Assembly (NCBI GenBank): GCA_964625855.1
Contig: CAZVFC010000025.1
Coordinates: forward strand, 1 to 64,000
DNA: 64,000 nucleotides
DNA from: JAPLUA01 sp964625855
GTDB lineage: Bacteria; Verrucomicrobiota; Verrucomicrobiia; Limisphaerales; UBA8199
Reading direction: 5' to 3'
Numbering within the stretch: position 1 is the first letter of the stretch; the number at the start of each line of letters is the position of its first letter. The translations under genes and the position numbers were made by a program. The notes beneath the pieces are model-generated. The model saw only the letters and a list, made by a program, of their open reading frames with translations, had not been told where the DNA came from and ran no database searches. Shown here piece by piece: positions 9,187-17,904 of this stretch.

Positions 9187-10166
9187 ACCGGCTGCCGCGA
9201 CAGGTCGAGTGGATCACCGCCCGGGTGCAGGGGCGACCGGGCTTCCGCCTTATGGTGATCTTAACTGCGCCCGGGTGCACTTATGCCCGCAGTTCGGGCG
9301 GCTGCACCAACTGCGGCTTCCCCCAGCTCTTTGGCACTGGCCAATCCGTGACCGCGCAGGACTATCTTGCCCAGGTCGAAGCCGCGCTTGGCAAGATTCC
9401 CCCGGGCACCCACGCACCCGTTGAAGTGGATCTCTACAACTCCGGCTCCTACCTCAACCCCGAGGAAGTCCCCGACTCGGCCCAGCCCGCAATGCTCGCC
9501 CTGGTCGCCGCGCGACCCGAGGTTGCCTCGTTGTTGGTCGAGACGCGCCCGGAGTATGTCACGTCGGCCAGGCTCCAGCGAGTGCTGGCAGCCTGCCGGG
9601 GCAAGCCGCTCGAAATCGGCATCGGCCTGGAGAGCGCCAATCCGGACATCTTGAGCCGGCGCATCCATAAGGGCTACACCTGGGAACAGTTCACTACGGC
9701 CGCCGGGCTGATCGCCGAGGCAGGCGCAGGACTGCTGGTGTACGTTCTGCTGAAACCCATGCACACAGGCGAACCCGAGGCCATCGAGGACTCCGTGGAA
9801 ACGGCCCGCAAGATCTTCGCCCTCGGTCACGAACTGAACGCTCCGACTCGCGTGGCGCTGGAACCGTGCTTCGTCGCTCCGCAGACGCCGCTGTATTGGG
9901 CATTCGAGCAAGGGCGCTACCGGCCACCGTGGCTTTGGTCCGTGGTCGAGGCTCTGTCGCGAATCGCACCGCTCGGGCCTGTGCTGGTCGGTTTGAGTGA
10001 CGAAGGCACGAACCCGGGCCAGACGGCGCATAACTGCGAGCGTTGCACCGGCGCCTTCCGTGACTCCTTGGCAGCCTTCAACCGCACCCAGGACTTATCC
10101 GGCCTGCGTGTCCTGTCGTGCGACTGCCGCGATCTCTGGCTCGCCGAGGTTGGCGCAGCCCGTTGA
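9183..10166 (+). CDS. Radical SAM protein, Elp3/RaSEA-like
   Basis: The protein has 327 residues. Three cysteines, C32, C41 and C44 (GCTYARSSGGCTNCGF), form a CX8CX2C iron-sulfur site. This is wider than the usual CX3CX2C and resembles the Elp3-type group that includes the archaeosine-synthase partner RaSEA. Later motifs fit the radical SAM barrel: VDLYNSGSYLNP, LLVETRPEYVT, EIGIGLESANPDIL and VYVLLKPMHTGE. The C-terminus holds more cysteines (HNCERCTG, LSCDC) that may bind another metal or cluster. It overlaps the carbamoyltransferase by 4 nt (ATGA). Substrate unknown; a role in modifying the same molecule is an inference from coupling. Confidence 0.75.
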   Translation: MNRLPRQVEWITARVQGRPGFRLMVILTAPGCTYARSSGGCTNCGFPQLFGTGQSVTAQDYLAQVEAALGKIPPGTHAPVEVDLYNSGSYLNPEEVPDSAQPAMLALVAARPEVASLLVETRPEYVTSARLQRVLAACRGKPLEIGIGLESANPDILSRRIHKGYTWEQFTTAAGLIAEAGAGLLVYVLLKPMHTGEPEAIEDSVETARKIFALGHELNAPTRVALEPCFVAPQTPLYWAFEQGRYRPPWLWSVVEALSRIAPLGPVLVGLSDEGTNPGQTAHNCERCTGAFRDSLAAFNRTQDLSGLRVLSCDCRDLWLAEVGAAR

Positions 10167-10172
10167 CTGGAC

Positions 10173-10194
10173 GCAGAATGCATCAGCATTCTGC
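10173..10194 (+). terminator. Short hairpin after the radical SAM gene
   Basis: Perfect 9-bp stem GCAGAATGC / GCATTCTGC with an ATCA loop, starting 6 nt after the stop codon. No T-tract follows, so it may be a transcript-end stabiliser or a dispersed palindrome rather than a classic intrinsic terminator. Confidence 0.4.
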
Positions 10195-10366
10195 TACATC
10201 CCTTGTCTGCGGCTGACCGTTCGCCCAGTGCCAGCGTGCTGGGACTCTACCTCACCGATCTGCACGGGCGCACTTCTATATGGCTGGAATGCGCGGTCCC
10301 GCCAACGTGGCTCGCTCAATCGCGAGATCGGATTCTCCGCCCCCTCTGGGCCATGTCCTGTGGCGG

Positions 10367-11632
10367 CTAATCCGCTTTCAGGTTGTAGCAAAGCAGCGCG
10401 TCTTGGTCCCGCAGGTAGAGCTTGCCGCCGATGATGACAGGGTGCGGCCATGCTTTGTTCTTGCTGCGGTCGGGCTGCTCGAAGCGGCCGCGTTCGACGT
10501 AGCCGTTGGGCGAGGCGTCAATGAGGGCTATTGTGCCTTTGTCTTCGGTGCGAAGGTAGAAACGTCCGTCAGCGTAGCCAATTGACCCTTTGCCGAGCTT
10601 TTCTTTCTCTTGCCATTTGTCCTCTCCGGTCTTGAAGTCCTGGCACGTCCAGCCTTTGCCTTCCGAGTGGCCATACACAAAGTCGCCGACCTTGATGACC
10701 CCGCCGTGGTGGTTGGCCATGACCTTGTTCGCATAGACTTCCTCGGCGGTGAACTGGCCGCCTGACGCGGCGATCTTGAAGAGGTTGCACCCGACGCCGT
10801 AGCCGGAGGTCACATAGACGAAACCATCGCTGTAGATCGGGGTCGGGATAACCGCCACCCGGCCCGGTCGCGGCGCGCGCCAAAGCACTTTGCCGTCCGC
10901 GGCCGCCACGCCGAAAACGCTCTGGGCGGTTAGTTGGATGTATTGCCGCACGCCGCCGATCTGCGCGATGATCAGAGACGCGTAGTGGGGGGATTCCGCA
11001 AAGCCCTTGCTGCGCCAGAGCAAGGCGCCCGTCTTCTTGTTCAGCGCCACGACTGATCCCTCGGCTCCGCCGGGGGTGATGACAACCTTTTCGCCATCAA
11101 TCAGCGGGGACTCGGAGAAACCCCAGCTTGGGCGCTTGCCGCCGAAATCTTTCTCGTAGTCTTTGCGCCAAAGCTCCTTGCCCGCGGCGGCGTCGAGGCA
11201 AACCAGGTCACCCCATTGGCTGACGGCGACGAGCAAACCGCCCTCGACAGTCGGCGTGCTGCGCGGCCCCTCAAACGCGGGCATGCCTGGCGCGCCGGGT
11301 TTGCCAAGGCGGGTCTTCCAGACCGGCTTGCCGTCGGCGGCGTCCAATGCGATCACGCAACTGGAGTCCTTGTTTTCACCGATAGTGTAAACCCGGTTGC
11401 CGACGATGGATACCGTCGAGTAACCAGCGCCCAATCCGGTCGCCTTCCACACCAGGGGCGGGCCGGCCGGAGGCAGTTGCTGCACGAGACCTGTGTCCGG
11501 GGAGAGGCTATCGCGATGGGGGCCGCGGAATTGCGGCCAATCGTCCGACGCGGCCAGAGCGGCACCGGTTAAAGAAAGCGGGAGCAGGGCGGGCAACGCG
11601 CCACGCCGGAAGCTGGCAAAGAGTGCAAACAT
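10367..11632 (-). CDS. Secreted PQQ-like beta-propeller protein
   Basis: From the second in-frame Met the protein has 421 residues, starting MFALFASFRRGALPALLPLS, a signal peptide that ends near LAAS. WPQFRGPHRDSLSPDTGL is the usual N-terminal mark of the planctomycete/verrucomicrobial outer-membrane propeller family. Propeller repeats follow, with W-docking patterns: ALDAADGKPVWKTRLG, CLDAAAGKELWRKDY, ALNKKTGALLWRSKGF and AADGKVLWRAPRPG. It resembles BamB-like PQQ repeat proteins without quinone-binding or dehydrogenase residues. It probably acts in the periplasm or on the surface; no ligand is suggested. An ATG 18 bases upstream (11650) is the alternative start. Confidence 0.85.
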   Translation of the reverse strand: MFALFASFRRGALPALLPLSLTGAALAASDDWPQFRGPHRDSLSPDTGLVQQLPPAGPPLVWKATGLGAGYSTVSIVGNRVYTIGENKDSSCVIALDAADGKPVWKTRLGKPGAPGMPAFEGPRSTPTVEGGLLVAVSQWGDLVCLDAAAGKELWRKDYEKDFGGKRPSWGFSESPLIDGEKVVITPGGAEGSVVALNKKTGALLWRSKGFAESPHYASLIIAQIGGVRQYIQLTAQSVFGVAAADGKVLWRAPRPGRVAVIPTPIYSDGFVYVTSGYGVGCNLFKIAASGGQFTAEEVYANKVMANHHGGVIKVGDFVYGHSEGKGWTCQDFKTGEDKWQEKEKLGKGSIGYADGRFYLRTEDKGTIALIDASPNGYVERGRFEQPDRSKNKAWPHPVIIGGKLYLRDQDALLCYNLKAD

Positions 11633-11786
11633 AAATGTGGGCGGGATCATCTTGAAGGCTCCGGGTGATGGCAGACGGAATCAGGCGGGGCAGTGGGCAA
11701 TAGGTTTACCTTGGCGCTGCCACCCGAGCGCTCTTGTCATCCAGCGGTCCAATCGCGTGTCTGGGCGGGAGCATGCAACCCTACGG

Positions 11787-13151
11787 CTACTTCGCGGGTA
11801 CCCGCGAGGCGAGCTCAAAATGAAATCGCCGGACCTCGACAAAACGGCCGTCCTCGCGGAGCACCTCCGCAAGCTCATAACCGTTGGTGTTAGCCGTCCA
11901 TTTGAACTGCCGGCTGCTCACCACCCGGAAAGGGGATATGGGGGTATTCTGCTTCTGAAGCAATGCGTAAACGTCGGCGCAGGCTTTCCGGCCCTGGGGC
12001 ACGGAGAGTCTGAAGTGGTGGCGGAGGCCGAACGAGCCGCGCGCGAGGCAATAGCCCTCGAGCGTCAAAGCCCGCCGAACCGAGCCGAGCGACCAATCCC
12101 CCATCTCCAGGCCGAAGACCGACTTGAGACGCGCGATGATTTCTTTCAAGGTCAGGGGGCGTCGGCTGGCTTCGAGGATGGAGGCGACGGCCTTGGTGGC
12201 CGCCATCCAGCGCAACCGGACCTGGGGTTGATCGGGCTTGGGAAACTCGACTGCGAGGCCGCGGGCATGCTTCAGCCCGGCCACAAAATCTACCACGCTA
12301 AGGTCGCGCAACTCGGCCTGGGCCGTCGTGCGTTTATAGGCGGCCTTGAGCGGCAGTCGCCATTCGCCCTGCTGGAGGATCCGCCGCAACGCTCGCATGG
12401 CGACCTCTTGCTGGCCGGGCCGAGGGTCGGTACGGTACTCCTGGCCAGCCGGCCACGCGGGAACATCGGGGTGCAACTCACCCAGCAAACGCACATAGAC
12501 CGGCAGGGGGTATCGTCCGGGTGACTTGGCGGCCTGCAGCCACTTCGACAGAAGCTGCGGTGTGAGGGGACAGACTTTGTCCACGCAGGCGGCGGCCATG
12601 GCCCGCAACTGGGCGGCCAGTCCCGGCCCGCCACTCTTGCGAATATACGGCAGGATCAGTTCCATGATCTGGCGGACGCGTTCCCGTGTGAGATGAAACT
12701 TATCGCCGACCTTTCGGAGCGTCCAGGACCGCCCGTTCTTGGTTACACCGATGCGCAATAGCAGGATTTCCCGCTCCCGCGCCGGCAGTTCGGCGATGGT
12801 TTCGTCCAGCTTCTTAAGCAAAAGCGCGAAGTTCTCCGGCGAAAGGGGATCGTCGGGAACGGGATAGTCCCCGGCGGCAATCCGTTCGAGCAAATGCACC
12901 AGTTCCGAGATCGTTCTTGGGCCGCAGTTCCCGAACTTGCGCAGTTCCTCCAGGGGCACGCCATTCAGTTGGCCAAGGCGCGTGATGCCCTTGCGGCGAA
13001 AGAGGCCCTCCAGACGCGCGGAAGAGGGGAACTCGAATGGGTTCAGGTGGCTCACGTGCTCGGGGATTGAGACGTGGGCCCCGCGCGCGGGTTCCGGCCA
13101 ATTGGGAGCGGAGCTCCTGGATTTGTTGGTTCCTGCTGTGTTGCTTTTCAC
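11787..13151 (-). CDS. RNA polymerase alpha-CTD/sigma region 4 fusion-type regulator
   Basis: The protein has 454 residues with a GTG start. Residues about 35-90 (ARLEGLFRRKGITRLGQLNG, then LRKFGNCGPRTISELVHLLE) match the helix-hairpin-helix of the alpha-subunit C-terminal domain. Residues about 115-165 (LPAREREILLLRIGV, then LRKVGDKFHLTRERVRQIME) match sigma-70 region 4, with the diagnostic TRERVRQI recognition helix. Sigma region 2 is absent, so it is not a working sigma factor. Near 310-380 a winged-helix-like part (ILEASRRPLTLKEIIARLKS) recalls HARE-HTH domains. It probably binds DNA as a regulator. No operon partner is seen. Confidence 0.7.
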   Translation of the reverse strand: MKSNTAGTNKSRSSAPNWPEPARGAHVSIPEHVSHLNPFEFPSSARLEGLFRRKGITRLGQLNGVPLEELRKFGNCGPRTISELVHLLERIAAGDYPVPDDPLSPENFALLLKKLDETIAELPAREREILLLRIGVTKNGRSWTLRKVGDKFHLTRERVRQIMELILPYIRKSGGPGLAAQLRAMAAACVDKVCPLTPQLLSKWLQAAKSPGRYPLPVYVRLLGELHPDVPAWPAGQEYRTDPRPGQQEVAMRALRRILQQGEWRLPLKAAYKRTTAQAELRDLSVVDFVAGLKHARGLAVEFPKPDQPQVRLRWMAATKAVASILEASRRPLTLKEIIARLKSVFGLEMGDWSLGSVRRALTLEGYCLARGSFGLRHHFRLSVPQGRKACADVYALLQKQNTPISPFRVVSSRQFKWTANTNGYELAEVLREDGRFVEVRRFHFELASRVPAK

Positions 13152-13396
13152 GAGTTCAAGCGATTCCTCTCAATCTAACCAAAGTCTTGGCTTAATCCAG
13201 CAGAATCTCAGAGCCGCGTGTCGCGCACGCTCCGTGAAACAAACGCCGGGACGGCGGAGTGGGGTGCCGCCCGGTCCAAGGCGACGCGCGCCTCCGATCC
13301 CCCAGCAAAGCAAGCCGGGGTGATAGCGGAAGGTTTCGATGCGGCGTCGTAACAGCTTGACAACGGCCCGGCGATAGCGGAAAAGGAGCACACTCT

Positions 13397-14140
13397 ATGA
13401 AAGAACTGGGCAACCAGGTAGCGGTAGTGACGGGCGCCGGCCGCGGCATCGGTCAGGCTATTGCGTTGAAACTGGCCGCTGCCGGCGCGGACGTCGCCTG
13501 CGTGGATTTGCAGGCCGAGTTTTGCGCCGAGACCGTGCAAAAGGTCCAGGCACTGGGCCGCAAGGCCTGGCCTTTTGCCGCCAACGTCTCCGACGCTGCC
13601 AGCGTGACCGCCGCTGCCGGGCAGATCCTCGCCGCCGCCGGCAAAGTGGACATCCTGGTCAACAACGCCGGCATCACCAAGGATGGCTTGCTCATGCGCA
13701 TGAGCGAGGCGGACTGGGACGCGGTGCTGGACATCAACCTCAAGGGCACGTTTTTGTTCACCAAGGCCTTCGCCCGCAGCTTCGTCAAGCAGCAATCCGG
13801 CCGGATTGTGAACATCGCTTCCGTGATCGGTCTGATCGGTAACGCCGGACAGTGCAACTACGGCGCCAGCAAGGCGGGGGTCATCGGCTTTACCAAGTCT
13901 GCCGCCCGCGAGCTGGCCTCCCGCGGCATCACCGTCAACGCCGTTGCACCGGGCTTCATCGAGACGGCCATGACCGCCAAACTTAGTCCCGAGGCGCGCG
14001 CGGCCATCCTGAAACAGGTTCCCCTGGCCAGCCTGGGACAGCCTGAGGACGTGGCCGGCGCCGTCCTGTTCCTCGCCAGCCCCGCTGCGCGCTACATTAC
14101 CGGCCAGGTCCTGCCGGTGGATGGCGGCATGGCGATGTAA
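13397..14140 (+). CDS. fabG: 3-oxoacyl-ACP reductase FabG
   Basis: The protein has 247 residues, the standard FabG length. This short-chain dehydrogenase reduces 3-oxoacyl-ACP with NADPH in fatty acid elongation. Visible motifs are VTGAGRGIGQA (cofactor glycines), NNAG at 89-92, the catalytic Ser in NIASVIGLIGN, and YGASK with Tyr155 and Lys159. The C-terminus ITGQVLPVDGGMAM is typical. AAAGGAG lies 8 nt before the ATG. It heads the fabG-acpP-fabF cluster, an order common in bacteria. Confidence 0.95.
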   Translation: MKELGNQVAVVTGAGRGIGQAIALKLAAAGADVACVDLQAEFCAETVQKVQALGRKAWPFAANVSDAASVTAAAGQILAAAGKVDILVNNAGITKDGLLMRMSEADWDAVLDINLKGTFLFTKAFARSFVKQQSGRIVNIASVIGLIGNAGQCNYGASKAGVIGFTKSAARELASRGITVNAVAPGFIETAMTAKLSPEARAAILKQVPLASLGQPEDVAGAVLFLASPAARYITGQVLPVDGGMAM

Positions 14141-14158
14141 ATAATTTGGATTCGGGGC

Positions 14159-14187
14159 TTGACGCCTTTCGAATCGTGGCATAGACA
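14159..14187 (+). promoter_or_regulatory. Candidate sigma-70 promoter for acpP
   Basis: TTGACG (14159-14164) and TAGACA (14182-14187) are 17 bp apart, about 30 bp before the acpP ATG. The -35 matches 5/6 and the -10 only 3/6, so this is tentative. A separate acpP promoter would fit its usual high expression. Confidence 0.35.
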
Positions 14188-14216
14188 CACTGCAAAAATT
14201 AGAACCGGAGTAAACC

Positions 14217-14462
14217 ATGGCTGAGAAGACAATCGAACAACGAGTCAAAGACATTATCGTCGAGCAGTTAGGAGTAAACGCAGACCAGGTGACGGCGGAC
14301 GCCAAGTTCATCGAGGACCTGGGGGCGGACTCGCTCGATACCGTGGAACTGGTCATGGCGCTGGAGGAGGAGTTTGGCAGCGAGATTCCTGACGAGCAGG
14401 CCGAGAAGCTCCAGAGCGTGGGTGACGTGATCAAGTACATCGAAGACCTGCAGCAGAAGTAA
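14217..14462 (+). CDS. acpP: Acyl carrier protein
   Basis: The 81-residue acidic protein carries the fatty acyl chain on a 4'-phosphopantetheine arm. Ser39 in GADSLDTVELVMALEEEF is the attachment site. The N-terminus (EQRVKDIIVEQLGVNADQV) and the helix IPDEQAEKLQSVGDVIKYIE are canonical. An ACCGGAG Shine-Dalgarno lies upstream. It sits between fabG and fabF. Confidence 0.97.
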   Translation: MAEKTIEQRVKDIIVEQLGVNADQVTADAKFIEDLGADSLDTVELVMALEEEFGSEIPDEQAEKLQSVGDVIKYIEDLQQK

Positions 14463-14478
14463 CGGAGTTGAACACTTT

Positions 14479-14525
14479 CGGGGCGGCTTGGACTGGCATC
14501 AGCTTAAGCTGCCCCGTTTGATTTT
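14479..14525 (+). terminator. Terminator-like hairpin abutting the fabF start
   Basis: Arms CGGGGCGGCTT (14479-14489) and AAGCTGCCCCG (14506-14516) pair over 11 positions with one mismatch. TTTGATTTT follows directly, and the fabF ATG starts on the next base. The element could end or attenuate the acpP transcript, or control fabF translation; no Shine-Dalgarno for fabF is visible otherwise. Confidence 0.5.
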
Positions 14526-15785
14526 ATGGCGAGCAGCTTGACAGAACGCCGGGTGGTGATCACCGGCTTGGGCGCGGTCACTCCCCTGGGTCATGATGTC
14601 GAGTCCTTTTGGAGCAGCTTGATGGCTTGCCAATGCGGCATCACCCGCATCACCCGCTTCGACCCTTCGCAGTACGACTCCCAGATTGCCGCCGAAGTGA
14701 AGAACTTCGATCCCGGCCCTGGCCTGCCCAACCCCAAGGAAATCCGCCGCACGGACCGTTTTTCCCAGTTCGCCGCCCACGCGGGCGCCCAGGCCCTGCG
14801 CGACTCGGGCCTCGATCTGGACAAGGTCAACCGGGATGAAATCGGCGTCTTCATCGGCTCGGGCATCGGCGGCCTGCAAACGGTCTCCGAGCAGTGCCGG
14901 GTGCTGCTCGAACGCGGGCCGGATCGGCTGTCCGCCTTCATGATCCCCATGCTCATTTTGAACATGGGCTCCGGCTTGTTCTCCATGTATCACAAGCTGC
15001 GGGGACCGAACTTCGCGACCTGCTCCGCCTGCGCCACCTCCAACCACGCGCTGGGCGAGGCCTGGCGGACGATCAAAATGGGCGACGCGCAGGTCATCTT
15101 CGCCGGCGGCGCCGAGGCCACCATCGTTCCCATCGGCATCGGCGGCTTTTGCGCCATGAAAGCGCTGAGCACCCGCAACGATGATCCCGCCCGCGCCTCG
15201 CGGCCGTTCGACAAAGAGCGCGACGGCTTTGTCATGGGTGAGGGCGCCGGCGTGGTGGTGCTGGAAGAGCTTGAGCACGCCAAACGGCGGGGTGCCAGAA
15301 TCTACTGCGAAGTCGCCGGTTACGGCAACACCGCGGATGCCAACCATGTGACGGCCCCGGCGCCGGATGGCGAGGGTGCGGCCAGATGCATGCGCATGGC
15401 GCTTCGCAATGCCGCCTTGAACCCGGAGGACATTTCCTACATCAACGCCCACGGCACTTCCACGGTGCAAGGCGACATCGCTGAGACGCAGGCCATCCAG
15501 ACCGTCTTTGGCGCGCACGCGCGCAAGCTGGCGGTGAGTTCGACCAAAGGTGCGACCGGCCACATGCTTGGCGCCGCAGGTGCGGTCGAGATGATCGTTT
15601 GCTGCAAGGCCATCCAAACCGACAGCGTGCCTCCGACGATCAACTACCAGGTCCCCGATCCGCAGTGCGATTTGGATTACGTGCCGAATACGCCGCGCCA
15701 GATGAAGGTCAATGCCATCCTCAACAACTCCTTCGGCTTCGGCGGCCACAACGCCAGCATCCTGGCCAGGAAGTTCAACGGTTGA
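14526..15785 (+). CDS. fabF: Beta-ketoacyl-ACP synthase II FabF
   Basis: The 419-residue protein condenses malonyl-ACP with acyl-ACP during chain elongation. The start RRVVITGLGAVTPLG is the standard KAS II opening. The catalytic triad is Cys169 (SACATSNHALG), His309 (NAHGTST) and His346 (GATGHMLGAAG). The C-terminal NSFGFGGHNASIL is typical of the family. The gene follows acpP after a hairpin that directly abuts its ATG. Confidence 0.95.
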   Translation: MASSLTERRVVITGLGAVTPLGHDVESFWSSLMACQCGITRITRFDPSQYDSQIAAEVKNFDPGPGLPNPKEIRRTDRFSQFAAHAGAQALRDSGLDLDKVNRDEIGVFIGSGIGGLQTVSEQCRVLLERGPDRLSAFMIPMLILNMGSGLFSMYHKLRGPNFATCSACATSNHALGEAWRTIKMGDAQVIFAGGAEATIVPIGIGGFCAMKALSTRNDDPARASRPFDKERDGFVMGEGAGVVVLEELEHAKRRGARIYCEVAGYGNTADANHVTAPAPDGEGAARCMRMALRNAALNPEDISYINAHGTSTVQGDIAETQAIQTVFGAHARKLAVSSTKGATGHMLGAAGAVEMIVCCKAIQTDSVPPTINYQVPDPQCDLDYVPNTPRQMKVNAILNNSFGFGGHNASILARKFNG

Positions 15786-15868
15786 ACGCAGCGCGGCGCA
15801 ACGGCGAGGAACCAGGCAGCGCGGGTGCCAGGAAGCGCAACCGACCTGCCGAGCTCGATAATCTTGCC

Positions 15869-17788
15869 TTGAAATACATCCCGGCCGGCCTCTTCTTCCT
15901 TCTCCTTCTGCTTCTTGCCACCCCCAAGGGCTACGCGGCAACGAAGGACCTGGGCGGCGGGTTCTGCGACCACGGAGTGGCGACGCCGATCAGCGATCAC
16001 CGCGGCACGGTAGCGACCGTGGACGGCCGCAGACAGAATATCGTGCTCTCGTGGCTAAACGACTACCGCGGTGGCTATGAACTGCTGCTGATTGACGTCG
16101 CGGCCGGCAAGGCCGATGAATTCCCGCTGCCGTTCCCACCGGGCGATCACCCGTTCGCGTCCATTCTGTCCAGCCGCAACCGGTTCTACACGCATTTCAA
16201 CAGCCGTTTCGTGGAGTTTGATCCGGCCAAGAGGGCATTCACGTTCTGTCAGAAGACGAAGCCGCGCGTGGCGATGAGCATGACCGAGGATGACCGTGGC
16301 CTCATCTGGTCGGCCACCTACCCGAACAGCGGGCTGGTGTCATTTAACCCGGAGACGGGCGAGTTCAAAGATCACGGCTACCTCTACAAACAAAGCTGGG
16401 CGCAGTATCCGCGCTCACTGGCGGCGGACGCTGCCGGCTGGATCTACCTGGGCATCGGCTCAACCCGCGGTCAGATCATCGCCTTTGACCCGTCCTCGGG
16501 AACCGCCACCCCGCTCGTGCCGGAGGAGCAGCGAGTGCACGGTTACAGCACGGTGGAGCGCGATCGGGACGGCAACGTTTATGCCGCGCCCATTCCCGGC
16601 AAACACGACCGTTGGCTGAAGCTGCACAAGGGAAACGCCACCCCCATCGGCTCTCGCGGCAAGCCGCAGCCCAAGAATTACATCACTGGCAGCCAAGACC
16701 TGTTTCATCGTTCGTTCCCCGACGGGAAAAGCATTACGACCTACGACCTGGTGGATCGGCGCCTCGCTGTGAGGGATCCGAAGACCCGGCAGACTAGGAC
16801 CTTCAGTTTCGACTACAAGAGCGAGGGTGCGCACCTCATGGGTGTGGCAACGGCGCCGAATGGCACGATGTGCGGCGGCACCGCCTTTCCCATGCGGTTT
16901 TTTAGTTTCGATCCGCGCAAGGGAGCGTTTGTCAATCGTGACGCCTACGGCCAATGGAACACGGTGGCGCGGCGGGGCGACCGGTTCTTCGTCGGCGGCT
17001 ACGGTCATGGCTTCCTGTTGGAATGGGACCCGGCGCGACCATGGGTGGATTCGGTGAAGGGCAAGACTGACTGTAACCCGCTATGGCTGACCGACTGCGA
17101 ACCCACGATCAACCGGCCGCACGACCTGCTGGCGCATCCCGATGGCCGGACGCTGGTGCTGGCCGGAACCCCGGGCTACGGCTACACCGGCGGAGGGCTG
17201 CTGTTCTGGGATCGCGAGTCCCGCACCCCCACGCTCCTCAAGCACACCGACGTTATCCCGCAGCACTCGACCTTGAGCCTGGCCGCCCTCCCCGGCGGCA
17301 AGTTGCTCGGCGGCACCACGACCAGCCCCGGCACGGGCGGCGAGAAGAAGGCTGCGGAAGCTGCGCTCTATCTCATGGACACCCACACGAAGCGGATCGA
17401 GTGGCAGGCGGCTGTTTTCCCCGGGGCACAGGGTTACACCGACCTTTGCGCCGGGCGGGATGAACTGGTCTTCGGGTTCGCCGACCAGACACGCTTCTTC
17501 GTCTTCGATGCCGCGAAGCGCCGCGTGGTCCACGAGGAGAATGTCAGCGCGCGGTTCGGCCGTTGCGTTTCTCAGCAGGGAACTCGCGCGTTCGTGACCG
17601 ACGGCCAGGGCAACTATTACATCCTCTTCGTCAAGGGGGTCGCCCGGCTCGACCCAAAGACCTTTGAGATCGCCTGGCTCGCGCAGTCCCCCGTGGCTAT
17701 TGGTGGTGGCGGCGATTATCTGGATGGCCGCATTTACTTCTTCCGCGGCTCGCATCTCTACAGTTACTCGCTGAGAGCCGCGCCCTGA
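15869..17788 (+). CDS. Secreted beta-propeller protein of unknown function
   Basis: A TTG at 15869 gives 639 residues and a clean signal peptide (KYIPAGLFFLLLLLLATPKG, cleavage after YA). The frame is open upstream into fabF but that part is a shadow, and no ATG occurs near the signal peptide. Propeller-like strands recur: GLVSFNPETGEFKDHG, GQIIAFDPSSGTATPL, RFFSFDPRKGAF and FFVFDAAKRRVVHEE. Blade-like pieces are spaced over the chain and end in GRIYFFRGSHLYSYSL. This suggests an SMP-30/WD40-like periplasmic sensor or binding protein; no catalytic residues are recognised. It lies 83 nt after fabF and may share its transcript. Confidence 0.7.
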   Translation: MKYIPAGLFFLLLLLLATPKGYAATKDLGGGFCDHGVATPISDHRGTVATVDGRRQNIVLSWLNDYRGGYELLLIDVAAGKADEFPLPFPPGDHPFASILSSRNRFYTHFNSRFVEFDPAKRAFTFCQKTKPRVAMSMTEDDRGLIWSATYPNSGLVSFNPETGEFKDHGYLYKQSWAQYPRSLAADAAGWIYLGIGSTRGQIIAFDPSSGTATPLVPEEQRVHGYSTVERDRDGNVYAAPIPGKHDRWLKLHKGNATPIGSRGKPQPKNYITGSQDLFHRSFPDGKSITTYDLVDRRLAVRDPKTRQTRTFSFDYKSEGAHLMGVATAPNGTMCGGTAFPMRFFSFDPRKGAFVNRDAYGQWNTVARRGDRFFVGGYGHGFLLEWDPARPWVDSVKGKTDCNPLWLTDCEPTINRPHDLLAHPDGRTLVLAGTPGYGYTGGGLLFWDRESRTPTLLKHTDVIPQHSTLSLAALPGGKLLGGTTTSPGTGGEKKAAEAALYLMDTHTKRIEWQAAVFPGAQGYTDLCAGRDELVFGFADQTRFFVFDAAKRRVVHEENVSARFGRCVSQQGTRAFVTDGQGNYYILFVKGVARLDPKTFEIAWLAQSPVAIGGGGDYLDGRIYFFRGSHLYSYSLRAAP

Positions 17789-17904
17789 ACGGCTTGATTG
17801 GCCGGATGGCAGGGGCCTACAAACCCAGGCCCGGATTATAGTTGTTTTGACGCCGGGTTGGGGGAAAATTGCCGGCACAAGCACACGAACCAGGCTCTGA
17901 GCTT

